Assembly: GCA_900550145.1 (NCBI GenBank)
Contig: URRF01000014.1
Span: 1-33,442 of the forward strand
DNA: 33,442 nt
Direction: 5' to 3'
Origin: an uncultured Mollicutes bacterium
Lineage (GTDB): Bacteria > Bacillota_I > Bacilli_A > RF39 > UBA660
This document shows positions 16,262-25,721 of the stretch, piece by piece (the first letter of the stretch is position 1; each line of letters starts with the position of its first letter). A model generated the notes under the pieces. That model did not search any database. It saw only the letters and a program-made list of their open reading frames with translations, and was not told where the DNA came from. Both the position numbers and the translations under genes were made by a program.

Positions 16262-17173
16262 TTACACATTCTTTATATCTTTTCTCATAAATACATAAAA
16301 AGTTATAAAAATTAAAACTACAACATAAATAACATCTATAATTATTGATACACTTAATCCATTTAAATTATTAAACATATAAATTGATAAATCCCAATGA
16401 GGTGTAACAAACAAATTAAATATTTTTATATTTTTAGAAAGTGCATTTAATATAGGAGATAAAACATATAAAAGTAATCCAATTAAAACAGATACCGCAC
16501 TATTTAATGATATTGTATTTATAAATAATATTATTATACTCATTATTATAAACATAGGCATTTTATTTAATATTAAAATTAATAAATAAGAAAAAATATT
16601 ATATGTTACTACACTACTAGTATGATAATTATATATTGCAACAGGTACACTTAACCCACTTATTGGAAAGAACAAAGAACCAATAAATAACTGAAGTATT
16701 ACTAATATAAAAATTGTAGAAACTATCATCAAAAAACAAGTTAATAATTTTGATAACATTATCTTAAATCTAGAATTAGGAGTTATTAATAATTGTTTTA
16801 TTGTGCCATTATGAAATTCTTCTGATATTATTACACCTGGTATTAAAACAGAAATAAGAATAATAAATATATCATACTCAACAAATAAATTTAATAATAT
16901 TCCCCTTAAATCATTTTTTCTATTTATATTATATTTCGTATCTAACACAAATTTACTCAAGCTCTTTACCTTATCATCATTACTATTTTCATACTCATAT
17001 TCTGCTATTTTTAAATAATTATACTTATTATTATTAAATTCACCCAATTCATTTATTTTATATTTATAAATAATATTTGTAGCCACTACAAAAAATATCA
17101 TTATTACAAATATTACAAATATACTTTTCTTCTTAAAAATCTTAACAAACTCATTTTGTAATAATTTAAGCAC
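16262..17173 (-). CDS. ABC-2 type transporter permease (303 aa)
   Basis: It has an N-terminal MLKLLQNEFVKIFKKKS segment typical of ABC-2 permeases, a first helix, a long outer loop of about 65 residues, then five more helices with the motif IISEEFHNGTIKQLLITPNSR before helix 3. It overlaps its ATPase gene by eight bases. The pair resembles BcrAB/lantibiotic-immunity exporters, which remove peptide antibiotics, so immunity to the nearby bacteriocin is possible but unproven. Confidence 0.88.
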   Translation of the reverse strand: MLKLLQNEFVKIFKKKSIFVIFVIMIFFVVATNIIYKYKINELGEFNNNKYNYLKIAEYEYENSNDDKVKSLSKFVLDTKYNINRKNDLRGILLNLFVEYDIFIILISVLIPGVIISEEFHNGTIKQLLITPNSRFKIMLSKLLTCFLMIVSTIFILVILQLFIGSLFFPISGLSVPVAIYNYHTSSVVTYNIFSYLLILILNKMPMFIIMSIIILFINTISLNSAVSVLIGLLLYVLSPILNALSKNIKIFNLFVTPHWDLSIYMFNNLNGLSVSIIIDVIYVVVLIFITFYVFMRKDIKNV

Positions 17174-18050
17174 TCATACTCCCTCCTATCTCAGATAAAA
17201 ATATATCCTCTAACTTACTATTTTTTTCCTTAAATGATATCAATTTCCTATTCTGTTTTATTAATCCTTCAATTATTGAATAAATATCTTTCTCATTACA
17301 CCACACTTCAATACAACTATTACTTATTAACTTATTTCTATAATTTAAATTTAAATTTCTAGCATTATCCAATTCTAAAACATATGATTTTTCTTTTACT
17401 TCTTCTATTTTTTTGTTTAAAACTATTTTCCCATCTTTTAACATACATATCTTATTACACATAACATCTATTTCACTTAACAAATGACTAGATATTAAAA
17501 TTGCCATATTTAAATTAGATAAAGCAAGTACTATATTTCTTAAATCTATCATGCCTTCAACATCAAGACCATTTGTCGGTTCATCAAGTATCAAAATATT
17601 TGGTTTACCCAATATAGCATAAGCAATAGCCAATCTTTGCTTCATACCTAATGAATACTTAGATACACGTTCATTTATTACATCACTAAGTCCAACTAAC
17701 TTTATTACATCATTTAATAAAACATCACTAACATTATATAATCTAGATTTCAATTTCAAATTTTCCATTCCAGTTAAATAATTATAAAAACAAGCATTCT
17801 CTATTGTTGCACCAACCTTTTCTATCGCATGAACAAAATCCTTGTTCATATCATATCCATTTATTATTACACTTCCACTTGATTTCTGAAGTCCCAATAT
17901 TATCTTAATAAGTGTTGTTTTACCCACACCATTTTTTCCTATAAGACCAACTATATCTCCCTCACACAATTTAAATGATACATCATCAAGTATTACTTTA
18001 TTCTTAAATTTCTTACAAATATTATTACATTCCAAAACTACTCTTCCCAT
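17166..18050 (-). CDS. ABC transporter ATPase, BcrA-like (294 aa)
   Basis: This is the nucleotide-binding subunit for the permease at 16262. Motifs: Walker A GKNGVGKTT, signature YSLGMKQRLA, Walker B ILILDEPTNGLD, and the switch His in SSHLLSE. The C-terminal 80 residues form the usual extension of DrrA/BcrA-type ATPases. GAGGTGAGTT precedes the ATG. The substrate is unknown. Confidence 0.92.
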   Translation of the reverse strand: MGRVVLECNNICKKFKNKVILDDVSFKLCEGDIVGLIGKNGVGKTTLIKIILGLQKSSGSVIINGYDMNKDFVHAIEKVGATIENACFYNYLTGMENLKLKSRLYNVSDVLLNDVIKLVGLSDVINERVSKYSLGMKQRLAIAYAILGKPNILILDEPTNGLDVEGMIDLRNIVLALSNLNMAILISSHLLSEIDVMCNKICMLKDGKIVLNKKIEEVKEKSYVLELDNARNLNLNYRNKLISNSCIEVWCNEKDIYSIIEGLIKQNRKLISFKEKNSKLEDIFLSEIGGSMSA

Positions 18051-18111
18051 AACTCACCTCTTCAATATTCTTATACTAGATTAATATCATTTCTTCCCCT
18101 AAAAAATAAAA

Positions 18112-18138
18112 AAATAATCAATTTTGAACTGATTATTT
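18112..18138 (-). terminator. Terminator after nifJ
   Basis: AAATAATCA pairs with TGATTATTT over a nine-base loop and is followed on the minus strand by a long T-rich run. The nifJ stop codon (18133-18135) is inside the stem. Confidence 0.75.
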
Positions 18139-21100
18139 ATTTTCTAATGACTTATAAAACTCATATCTTTCCTTTGCATCACTTTTTAATTTAGCAAATA
18201 ATTCATTAGCATGAACTTCATTTATTATTTTTAATGCTTGAAATCTCGTTTCATTATTTATAAACTTATCTAACAACTCAAAATTTGGTTCCTTCATATC
18301 CATATGAAATTCCCCTTTATTCGAATCATATCTAAATATTGGATAATACCCTGATTGTATAGCCAATTTTTGCTCATCTATTCCACTTTCCATACCAGTT
18401 TTTATACCATGATTTATACAAGTAGAATATGCAATTATTATTGCCGGACCATCATGATTATTTGCCTCATTAAATGCTTTTATAACAGCATTCATATTAG
18501 CCATAGAAATCTGAGCTACATAAACATTTTTATAACACATTGCAATTCTTGCTAGATCCTTCTTAGCAGTTTCTTTACCACTAGACGTAAACTTAGCAAT
18601 AGATCCTCTATTAGATGATTTAGAAGATTGACCACCAGTATTTGAATATACCTCAGTATCCAAAACTAAAATTCTTGCATTTGAATTAGTAGATAATATA
18701 TGATCTATTCCACCAAATCCAATATCATAAGCCCAACCATCTCCTCCTACTATCCATATATCCCTAGCAATTATATATTCCTTTAAATCAACAAGTTTAG
18801 TATTAGAATAATCTATATTTTCATATACATCCTTTGTTATTTCATAATTATCACTATTATTTAACCACTTATTAAATAATTCTTTATTAGGACCATCTAA
18901 TTCACTTTCCATTATATCTTTTATTTTAACCCTATTTGAATTATAAGCACACATAAGTCCATACCCAAATTCAGCATTATCTTCAAACAATGAATTAGCC
19001 CATGGTATTTTATAAGGAATAGAAGGGAAAGAGGCCCCATATATTGATGAACAACCAGTTGCATTTGCTATTGCTATTTTATTTCCAAATAATTGAGTCA
19101 ATAATTTTATATAAGGAGTTTCACCACAACCAGCACAAGCACCACTAAATTCAAATAATGGTTTTTTAAATTGAGTTCCCTTTACTGTATTATTTATCTC
19201 CTCTTTTTTCTCACTAACTTTCTCTAAATAAGAAAAATTTTCATCATCACTCACATCCTCAAATGGAGTCATAGTTAAAGCATGAGATGGACATATATTA
19301 GCACACAAAGAACAACCAGTACAATCCAATTTAGATATACCAATCCCATATTGATATTTTGAACCAATTGCTTTTCTTAAATTGTTTTTTAACGACTTCG
19401 GAGCATTTTTTACCTCTTCATCTGATAATAAATATGGTCTTATAACAGCATGTGGACACACAAATGAACACTGATTACATTGAATACACTTATCTTTATT
19501 CCAAACAGGTACACATTCCGCTATACCCCTTTTTTCATACTCAGTTGTACCAGTTATAAAACTACCATCTTTATATAAGACAAAATCACTTACTTTTAAC
19601 TTATTTCCATTCAAACTATTAATCATATCGCAAACTTTGTTATACTTCTTACTCTTTTCATCCAAAAATTCAATATCATTATATTTTATTTTTAACTCAC
19701 AAAGATTATCCATTGCCTCATCCACTGCTTTTATATTCGCATCTATTACATCTTTACCTTTTTTCAAAAATCTTTTTTCTATACTCTCTTTTACCTTATT
19801 TATATACTTCTTATATCCAATTACATTTAATATACACACCTCTAATATAGTACTTATTTTATTCTTTAAACCATACTTGTTTGCTAACTTATACGCATCT
19901 ATTATATAAAACTTAATCTTTTTATCTATAATAGTTTTCTTTATATTTCCACTAAGCATTTCCTCTACTTCTTTTTTACCTAAAGACGTTACAAAAATAA
20001 ACGTACCATTTTCCCTTATATTAGAAAGCATATCATATTTACCCAAATAACTTTCCTTTGAACACACAACTAAACTTGGATTATTTATATAATATGCACT
20101 TCTTATCACCTTATCTGATATTCTTATATGACTCCTAGTAATTCCACCACTCTTCTTAGAATCATATTGAAAATATCCCTGAACATATTCCTTTGTATTA
20201 TCACCAATTATTTTAATAATATCTTTAGACGCAGAAACCATTCCGTCAGAACCATATCCATAAACTAAAAATTCCTTTGAATCAAGATTAGTTACATAAT
20301 CATCTACTTTTATACTAAGATTAGTAACATCATCCTCTATCCCAACTGTAAATCCATTAAATGGTTTATCATCTAAAAAATCATACACTGCTTTTATATG
20401 AGCTGGATTAGTATCTTTACTAGAAAGTCCATATCTACCACCAAATATAAGAGGACTACTATCTTTACAAGCAAACATACTTACTACATCCAAATATAAT
20501 GGTTCTCCTACTGAACCTGGCTCCTTTGTTCTATCTAAAACAGCTATCTTAGTTACAGTTTTAGGTAACACATCAAAAAAATATTTCTTAGAAAAAGGTC
20601 TATAAAGATGTACTTCTATTAAACCAATATCCCCATTTAAATCATCTATTACTTCCCTAATAGTTTCACAAACCGATCCCATTGCAACTATTACCTTAGA
20701 TGCCTTCTTACTTCCATAATATTCAAATGGAGCATAACTCTTACCTGTTTTCTTATTTATTTTTTTCATATAATCATTAACTATATCAGGTAACTTATCA
20801 TAATCTTTATTCCTAACTTCAGACATTTGAAAATATACATCTTCCATCATAGCAGTACCTTTTACTTTATTATTTATACTTAAACCCCTATTTCTAAACT
20901 CATTTATTTTTTTATAATCAATTATATCTTCAATATCCTCTTTTTCAAGTATGTTTATCTTTGACAATTCATGACTTGTTCTAAAACCATCAAAAAAGTT
21001 AACAAATGGTAAAGATGACTTTAAAGAAGACAAATAACTTACTATTGTCAAATCAGATACACTTTGTACAGAAGATGATGCCATTATAGCAAAACCTGTT

Positions 21101-21498
21101 GGTCTTATAGCATAAACATCCTGATGATCACCTAATATACTTAACGCATGAGTTGCTATACTTCTAGCCGCTACATTTATAACACAAGGTAACATTTCAC
21201 CTGCTATTTTATACATATTTGGAATCATTAATAAAAGTCCCTGACTAGCAGTAAAAGTTGTTGCTATACTTCCATTTGATAAAGCCCCATGAACAAAACC
21301 AGCAGCACCAGCTTCACTCTGCATCTCAACAACCTTAACTGGTTCATTAAATATATTCTTAATTTTCTTACTACTAAACTCATCCACATATTCCGCCATA
21401 GTTGATGAAGGAGTTATAGGATAAATTCCCGCTATATCAGAAAATATATAAGCACTTCTCGCACACGCTTCATTTCCATCTACTGTTTTAACTATCAT
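18133..21498 (-). CDS. nifJ: Pyruvate:ferredoxin (flavodoxin) oxidoreductase (1121 aa)
   Basis: This single-chain enzyme oxidises pyruvate to acetyl-CoA and CO2 while reducing ferredoxin, the hallmark of anaerobic fermentation. The order is complete: alpha domain (YPITPSSTMAEY), gamma region, delta domain with two 4Fe-4S motifs (CIQCNQCSFVCP around 19450-19490 and CTGCSLCANICP around 19290-19325), and a beta domain with CAGCGETPY and the thiamine diphosphate motif GDGWAYDIGFGG. The ATG at 21496-21498, preceded by AGGAAG, is preferred over a codon 12 residues upstream. The length is slightly under 1180, typical of the short form. Confidence 0.96.
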   Translation of the reverse strand: MIVKTVDGNEACARSAYIFSDIAGIYPITPSSTMAEYVDEFSSKKIKNIFNEPVKVVEMQSEAGAAGFVHGALSNGSIATTFTASQGLLLMIPNMYKIAGEMLPCVINVAARSIATHALSILGDHQDVYAIRPTGFAIMASSSVQSVSDLTIVSYLSSLKSSLPFVNFFDGFRTSHELSKINILEKEDIEDIIDYKKINEFRNRGLSINNKVKGTAMMEDVYFQMSEVRNKDYDKLPDIVNDYMKKINKKTGKSYAPFEYYGSKKASKVIVAMGSVCETIREVIDDLNGDIGLIEVHLYRPFSKKYFFDVLPKTVTKIAVLDRTKEPGSVGEPLYLDVVSMFACKDSSPLIFGGRYGLSSKDTNPAHIKAVYDFLDDKPFNGFTVGIEDDVTNLSIKVDDYVTNLDSKEFLVYGYGSDGMVSASKDIIKIIGDNTKEYVQGYFQYDSKKSGGITRSHIRISDKVIRSAYYINNPSLVVCSKESYLGKYDMLSNIRENGTFIFVTSLGKKEVEEMLSGNIKKTIIDKKIKFYIIDAYKLANKYGLKNKISTILEVCILNVIGYKKYINKVKESIEKRFLKKGKDVIDANIKAVDEAMDNLCELKIKYNDIEFLDEKSKKYNKVCDMINSLNGNKLKVSDFVLYKDGSFITGTTEYEKRGIAECVPVWNKDKCIQCNQCSFVCPHAVIRPYLLSDEEVKNAPKSLKNNLRKAIGSKYQYGIGISKLDCTGCSLCANICPSHALTMTPFEDVSDDENFSYLEKVSEKKEEINNTVKGTQFKKPLFEFSGACAGCGETPYIKLLTQLFGNKIAIANATGCSSIYGASFPSIPYKIPWANSLFEDNAEFGYGLMCAYNSNRVKIKDIMESELDGPNKELFNKWLNNSDNYEITKDVYENIDYSNTKLVDLKEYIIARDIWIVGGDGWAYDIGFGGIDHILSTNSNARILVLDTEVYSNTGGQSSKSSNRGSIAKFTSSGKETAKKDLARIAMCYKNVYVAQISMANMNAVIKAFNEANNHDGPAIIIAYSTCINHGIKTGMESGIDEQKLAIQSGYYPIFRYDSNKGEFHMDMKEPNFELLDKFINNETRFQALKIINEVHANELFAKLKSDAKERYEFYKSLENK

Positions 21499-21522
21499 AA
21501 TACACTTCCTATCTTTAAAATA

Positions 21523-21551
21523 ATTATAATACATTTATAAGTTTAAAACAA
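21523..21551 (-). promoter_or_regulatory. Probable promoter of nifJ
   Basis: TTGTTT (21546-21551) and TATAAT (21523-21528) on the minus strand are 17 bases apart, about 25 bases before the preferred ATG. The -10 is perfect, the -35 moderate. Confidence 0.6.
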
Positions 21552-21563
21552 CCAAATAAAAAA

Positions 21564-21590
21564 AAATGTAGATTTACTCTATCTACATTT
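21564..21590 (-). terminator. Terminator of the rpsB-tsf operon
   Basis: A 10-bp stem AAATGTAGAT/ATCTACATTT with a seven-base loop is followed on the minus strand by nine T. Confidence 0.9.
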
Positions 21591-21609
21591 AACAAAATAT
21601 TAATATTTC

Positions 21610-22479
21610 CTATTTCATTTGTTTAGCTACTTCTTCAGCAAAATTTTCTTCTCTCTTTTGCATTCCTTCACCAACTTCATATCTAACCATTGACTTTATA
21701 GTTCCACCATTTTGTTTAACATATTCACTAACACTTAAATCATCATTCTTAACAAATGGTTGTTCAGTTAAACATACCTCTTTATAGAATTTCTTAATTC
21801 TACCCTCAACCATCTTTTCAGCTATATCCGCTGGTTTTCCCTCATTAATAGCTATTTGTTTTTGAATTTCCCTTTCATGTTCTACATCATTTGTAGGTAC
21901 TGAATCAATACTTAAATACTTTGGTCTCATAGCAGCAGCATGCATTGCAACATCCTTTGCTACTTCTTCATTTGAGCCATCTAAAACAACTAACACACCA
22001 ATCTTTCCATTCATATGAATATAAGATCCAAATGTTTCATTATCACTCTTTTCAACTAACTCAAATCTTCTAAAACTAAGTTTCTCTCCAATCTTAGCAA
22101 TTTTATTAGTAATAGTATCTTCCAAAGTTCCATCACTAGTTTCCAACTTTTTTGCCTCATCAACAGTTTTTACTGAAGAATTAACAAGTAAATTGGCTAT
22201 AGTATTTATTAAATCCTTAAATTCAGCATTCTTAGCAACAAAATCAGTTTCAGAATTTACTTCCAATATAACTGCCTTATTACCATTTATAAGTATATTA
22301 ACAAGTCCCTCAGCCGCAATTCTATCAGCTTTCTTTGCTGCCTTAGAAATTCCTTTTTCCCTTAACCATTCAGATGCCTTATCAATATTTCCATTAGTTT
22401 CTTCTAAGGCCTTCTTACAATCAAGCATACCAGCACCAGTTAACTCTCTTAATTCCTTTACCATACTTGCAGTAATCAT
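21610..22479 (-). CDS. tsf: Translation elongation factor Ts (289 aa)
   Basis: EF-Ts is the nucleotide exchange factor of EF-Tu. The N-terminal UBA-like domain ends in the signature ELTGAGMLDCKKAL, followed by KASEWLREKGI, and the core SETDFVAKN is present in the two dimerisation subdomains. The ATG at 22477-22479, after GGTAGGTGAT, is the true start; an upstream in-frame TTG is not. The length is standard. It follows rpsB by a short gap, as in most bacteria. Confidence 0.96.
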   Translation of the reverse strand: MITASMVKELRELTGAGMLDCKKALEETNGNIDKASEWLREKGISKAAKKADRIAAEGLVNILINGNKAVILEVNSETDFVAKNAEFKDLINTIANLLVNSSVKTVDEAKKLETSDGTLEDTITNKIAKIGEKLSFRRFELVEKSDNETFGSYIHMNGKIGVLVVLDGSNEEVAKDVAMHAAAMRPKYLSIDSVPTNDVEHEREIQKQIAINEGKPADIAEKMVEGRIKKFYKEVCLTEQPFVKNDDLSVSEYVKQNGGTIKSMVRYEVGEGMQKREENFAEEVAKQMK

Positions 22480-22498
22480 TTTATCACCTACCAATATT

Positions 22499-23464
22499 TT
22501 ATTTTAAACTTGAAATAAGTTCTTCTTTCTTCATTTTAGAATATCCTTCAATATTCTTATCCTTAGCCATTTTCTTTAAATCAGTAACTGTTAATTTTGT
22601 TAAATCTATTTTCTCTTCTTTAACGGCTTTTTCTTTCTTAACTGGTTTTGATTCCTTAACTGGCTCTTTCTTTGTCTCATTCTTTTCTACATTTTTATCT
22701 TCTTTTCTAACTGCTTTTTTCTCTACTTCCTTATCTTCCTTTACAGAAGTTTTATCTTCCTCTGTAATAAAATCAAGAACTGGGCATCCATAAACTTCAG
22801 CAACAGCATTATTTAACACACCCATAACTACCTTTACAGCACGAATAGCATCATCATTTGCAGGTATTACATAATCAACATCATCAGGATCACAATTAGT
22901 ATCTACTATACCAAATACTGGAATATGTAATCTTCTAGCTTCCCTTATAGCATTTATCTCCTTACGAGGATCAACTATAATTATTGCCTCAGGAACCTTC
23001 TTCATATTTCTTATTCCACATAAATACTTATTCAATTTCTCATATTCCTTACGTATTTTAACTACTTCTTTCTTTGGTAATTGTTCAAATACTCCATCCT
23101 TCTCCATCTTTTCTATCTCATCAAGACGATTAATTCTCTTCCTAATTGTTCTAAAGTTAGTTAAAGTTCCTCCTAACCATCTTTCATTTACATAGAACAT
23201 ATTAGTTCTCTCTGCTTCTTCCTTAGCAGCTTCTTGTGCTTGCTTTTTTGTTCCTACAAATAATACCTTTCCACCATTTTCAGCAATCTTCTTAAGTTCA
23301 GCATAAGCTTCCTCAATTAATTTCACAGTTTTTTGTAAGTCGATAATATAAATATCATCTCTTGCAGTAAAAATGTATTCCTTCATTTTTGGATTCCATC
23401 TCTTAGTCTGATGACCAAAGTGTACTCCAGCTTCTAATAAATAATTCATTGAAACAACTGTCAT
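22499..23464 (-). CDS. rpsB: Ribosomal protein uS2 with C-terminal Rho_N-like domain (321 aa)
   Basis: Residues 1-235 are a normal uS2: MNYLLEAGVHFGHQT, NPKMKEYIF, RWLGGTLTNF, VDPRKE and PANDDAIRAV. Instead of ending there, the protein continues through a charged Lys/Glu linker (about 236-285) into LTKLTVTDLKKMAKDKNIEG and a KKEELI ending, the pattern of the Rho N-terminal (Rho_N/SAP-like) helical domain that binds nucleic acid. uS2 is usually about 230-260 residues. The ATG at 23462-23464 lies seven bases after AGGAGG; the ATG two codons earlier is too close to it. A promoter is at 23573-23601. Confidence 0.95.
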   Translation of the reverse strand: MTVVSMNYLLEAGVHFGHQTKRWNPKMKEYIFTARDDIYIIDLQKTVKLIEEAYAELKKIAENGGKVLFVGTKKQAQEAAKEEAERTNMFYVNERWLGGTLTNFRTIRKRINRLDEIEKMEKDGVFEQLPKKEVVKIRKEYEKLNKYLCGIRNMKKVPEAIIIVDPRKEINAIREARRLHIPVFGIVDTNCDPDDVDYVIPANDDAIRAVKVVMGVLNNAVAEVYGCPVLDFITEEDKTSVKEDKEVEKKAVRKEDKNVEKNETKKEPVKESKPVKKEKAVKEEKIDLTKLTVTDLKKMAKDKNIEGYSKMKKEELISSLK

Positions 23465-23572
23465 TTTCATTCCTCCTTTTGTTTTTTTCCTCTGAATACT
23501 TCCAAAAAACATCACCCATACAGGCACTAGACATTTAAATCCATATTCATGCATTTTAAAAAAGCCATGTCT

Positions 23573-23601
23573 ATTATAACAAATTATATGTTTAAATACA
23601 A
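23573..23601 (-). promoter_or_regulatory. Sigma-A type promoter of rpsB-tsf
   Basis: TTGTAT (23596-23601) and TATAAT (23573-23578) on the minus strand are 17 bases apart. The transcript would have a leader of about 100 bases before rpsB, long enough for uS2 autoregulation, but I recognise no known leader fold. Confidence 0.75.
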
Positions 23602-23670
23602 GAAAAATATTATTATCAACAATAAAATATAAGTAATTAGCAACTTTATTCAATTTATTTAATTTTAAAA

Positions 23671-23695
23671 AAAATTACTAATAATAAGTAATTTT
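23671..23695 (-). terminator. Terminator after the 23695-24279 gene
   Basis: AAAATTACT pairs with AGTAATTTT over a seven-base loop, followed on the minus strand by a T-run. It abuts the stop codon. Confidence 0.75.
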
Positions 23696-24279
23696 TATTC
23701 AAAGAACTCATCAAAACCATTAATATTTGTCTTTGCCTTATATATATACCAAGTAGAAAATAATATACTACCTAAAAATGCAAGAATAATATCCTTCATC
23801 GTATCAGTTACACCAGTCGTTAATACATGTTGAACATCCGCATCAAATATTTTACTATTAGTAAATTCAAATATTTCCCATAAAGCAGATAATCCAAGTG
23901 TTACCATAAGTAGAAAAAAAACATTAAAGAACATACTACTTCTATCATATTTATTAAATTTCTTAAGAAGTAAAAACGATATAATAGGACATCCTACACC
24001 AAAAGAAAAGTGAGCAAGTGAATCATAATAATATATTGTTGTATATAATTTAAAAATACATCCTAATACCATAAGAAAGAATATATACAAAATATATATT
24101 AATTTTAAACGTTCATTTATCTTTATTTTTTTCTGTAATAATTTAGGCAAAAACATTAATACTGGTAAACATAAAGATATTAAAGCTCTAACTATATCAC
24201 CAGAAATAAAGTATTTAACCATAAAAACAATTCCTAATATTGATAACAAAAAAACAAGTACATCATTCAATTTTTTCAT
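23695..24279 (-). CDS. Integral membrane protein, possibly YjdF/DUF2238-like (194 aa)
   Basis: Five to six helices are predicted. Polar motifs sit in the membrane: YYYDSLAHFSFG, ALWEIFEF and a DTMKDIILAFLGS segment. These Asp/His/Glu pairs resemble the DUF2238 (YjdF) and VanZ-like superfamily arrangement, but the match is from memory and weak. It starts one base after the phosphohexomutase stop and ends at its own terminator, so the two form an operon. Function unknown. Confidence 0.75.
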   Translation of the reverse strand: MKKLNDVLVFLLSILGIVFMVKYFISGDIVRALISLCLPVLMFLPKLLQKKIKINERLKLIYILYIFFLMVLGCIFKLYTTIYYYDSLAHFSFGVGCPIISFLLLKKFNKYDRSSMFFNVFFLLMVTLGLSALWEIFEFTNSKIFDADVQHVLTTGVTDTMKDIILAFLGSILFSTWYIYKAKTNINGFDEFFE

Positions 24280-24280
24280 T

Positions 24281-25657
24281 TTATCCCTCTTTATAACTAT
24301 TTAACAAACTTACAAATTCATTTTTTATTTCCTCTAATCTTTTCTCAGTTGTTGCCTCAAACCTAGCAGTTACATTAGGACCAGTATTAGAACATCTTAC
24401 TAATGCCCATCCATCTATAAAATTTACCTTTATACCATCTATTTCACTTATATTATATTGCTTTTCTTTTGAATATTGTCTAATATTATCAACTACATTC
24501 CTTTTTATATCATCAGAAAAAGGAAATTTTAACTCAGGTGTTTGATAATATTTATTAACTCCACTTACTAATTCAGTTACAGTTTTATTTGTTTTAGACA
24601 TAATCTCAAGTAACTTTAATCCTGCATAAAGTCCACTAGTAATAGGCGGAAATTCATTATTAAAATATATATGACCAGAATACTCTATTCCAAAATCCAT
24701 ATTATCATCAATAACTCTTGACATCATATAAGATGCACCAGTTCTATTTTCAAATGATATTCCATTTAATTTCACTATCTCATCTTTTACTATTCTAGAA
24801 CATTTTATATCATAAAGTATTCTTTTATTTGTCTCACTCTTTAACATATCTCTTACTATTACTACTGCATATTCATCCGAAGAAAATACATTTCCTAACT
24901 CATCAACAAAACCAGCCCTATCTCCATCTCCATCAAAGCCAATTCCAACATCAGCATGTACTTCCTTAACTTTTTTCTTCAAATCTAAAACATTTTCTTC
25001 CACTATTGGATCAGGATGATGATTAGGAAATCTTCCATCAGATTCATCATATAACATAACTAAATCAATTGGAAACATACTATATAATTCCCTTGCTATT
25101 ATAGATGTAGTACCATTACCACAATCTACTACCGCCTTTACTCTCCTATCACCAAAGTGTAATGTTCTTTTAAACAATTCAAAATACTGATTCTTTATAT
25201 CATCTTTATATAATTTTCCATTCCCATCATCAAACTCAAATTTATATAAAAAATCCCTAAATTCAAATATTTCCTCACCCTTTGCATTACAAACACTATT
25301 AAAAGATATTTTAAATCCATTATCATCCTTAGGATTATGGGATGCAGTAACCATAATACTTGCATTAGTTTTTCTTAAAATTCTAGCAAAATAAAGCATA
25401 GGAGTTGTAACCAAACCAATATCTACTACATTAATACCAGTACTTAAAATACCTTCTATCAAACTTTCATTTATAGAAAGAGAAGACAATCTATTATCAT
25501 GACCAACAACACAAATAGTTTCATTAAATCTCTTTATATAAGTTCCATACGCCTTACCAATTGTATAACTAACATCTTCATTTAAATTTACATTATATGT
25601 CCCCCTTATATCATATTCCCTAAATATATTTTTATCTATATTATTTACTATTTTCAT
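24281..25657 (-). CDS. manB: Phosphomannomutase/phosphoglucomutase (458 aa)
   Basis: This alpha-D-phosphohexomutase moves phosphate between positions 6 and 1 of mannose or glucose for nucleotide-sugar synthesis. The phosphoserine loop TASHNPKDDNGFK, the metal site GFDGDGDRAG, the sugar loop FGIEYSGH and the C-terminal RCSNTGPNVTARFE phosphate site are all present. The ATG at 25655-25657, preceded by AAGAAGGTGAT, is preferred over a codon 15 residues earlier. The promoter is 25674-25702. The symbol is by function class; PMM versus PGM preference cannot be told. Confidence 0.93.
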   Translation of the reverse strand: MKIVNNIDKNIFREYDIRGTYNVNLNEDVSYTIGKAYGTYIKRFNETICVVGHDNRLSSLSINESLIEGILSTGINVVDIGLVTTPMLYFARILRKTNASIMVTASHNPKDDNGFKISFNSVCNAKGEEIFEFRDFLYKFEFDDGNGKLYKDDIKNQYFELFKRTLHFGDRRVKAVVDCGNGTTSIIARELYSMFPIDLVMLYDESDGRFPNHHPDPIVEENVLDLKKKVKEVHADVGIGFDGDGDRAGFVDELGNVFSSDEYAVVIVRDMLKSETNKRILYDIKCSRIVKDEIVKLNGISFENRTGASYMMSRVIDDNMDFGIEYSGHIYFNNEFPPITSGLYAGLKLLEIMSKTNKTVTELVSGVNKYYQTPELKFPFSDDIKRNVVDNIRQYSKEKQYNISEIDGIKVNFIDGWALVRCSNTGPNVTARFEATTEKRLEEIKNEFVSLLNSYKEG

Positions 25658-25673
25658 ACTTATCACCTTCTTA

Positions 25674-25702
25674 ATTGTACAGTAATAAAAGAAAAAATGC
25701 AA
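25674..25702 (-). promoter_or_regulatory. Promoter of the phosphohexomutase gene
   Basis: TTGCAT (25697-25702) and TACAAT (25674-25679) on the minus strand are 17 bases apart. The -35 box lies inside the 25-bp repeat and its hairpin. Confidence 0.65.
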
Positions 25703-25716
25703 TTACTTGCACTTTT
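25692..25716. repeat. Left copy of a 25-bp direct repeat flanking the ABC cassette (also a terminator)
   Basis: This 25-base stretch is identical to 28846-28870 in the same orientation. On the minus strand it folds as AAAGTGCAA-GTAA-TTGCATTTT with a following T-run, so it terminates the 25722 gene. Its other half supplies the -35 of the phosphohexomutase promoter. Confidence 0.85.
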
Positions 25717-25721
25717 AATGT

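Noticed and set aside
23528..23573. TAGACAT/ATGTCTA inverted repeat near the rpsB promoter as a leader stem
   Set aside because: One arm lies between the -10 box and the expected transcription start, so it would not be in the RNA.
23465..23653. N-terminal extension of uS2
   Set aside because: It would include the rpsB promoter and ribosome site; AGGAGG at the right distance fixes the start at 23464.
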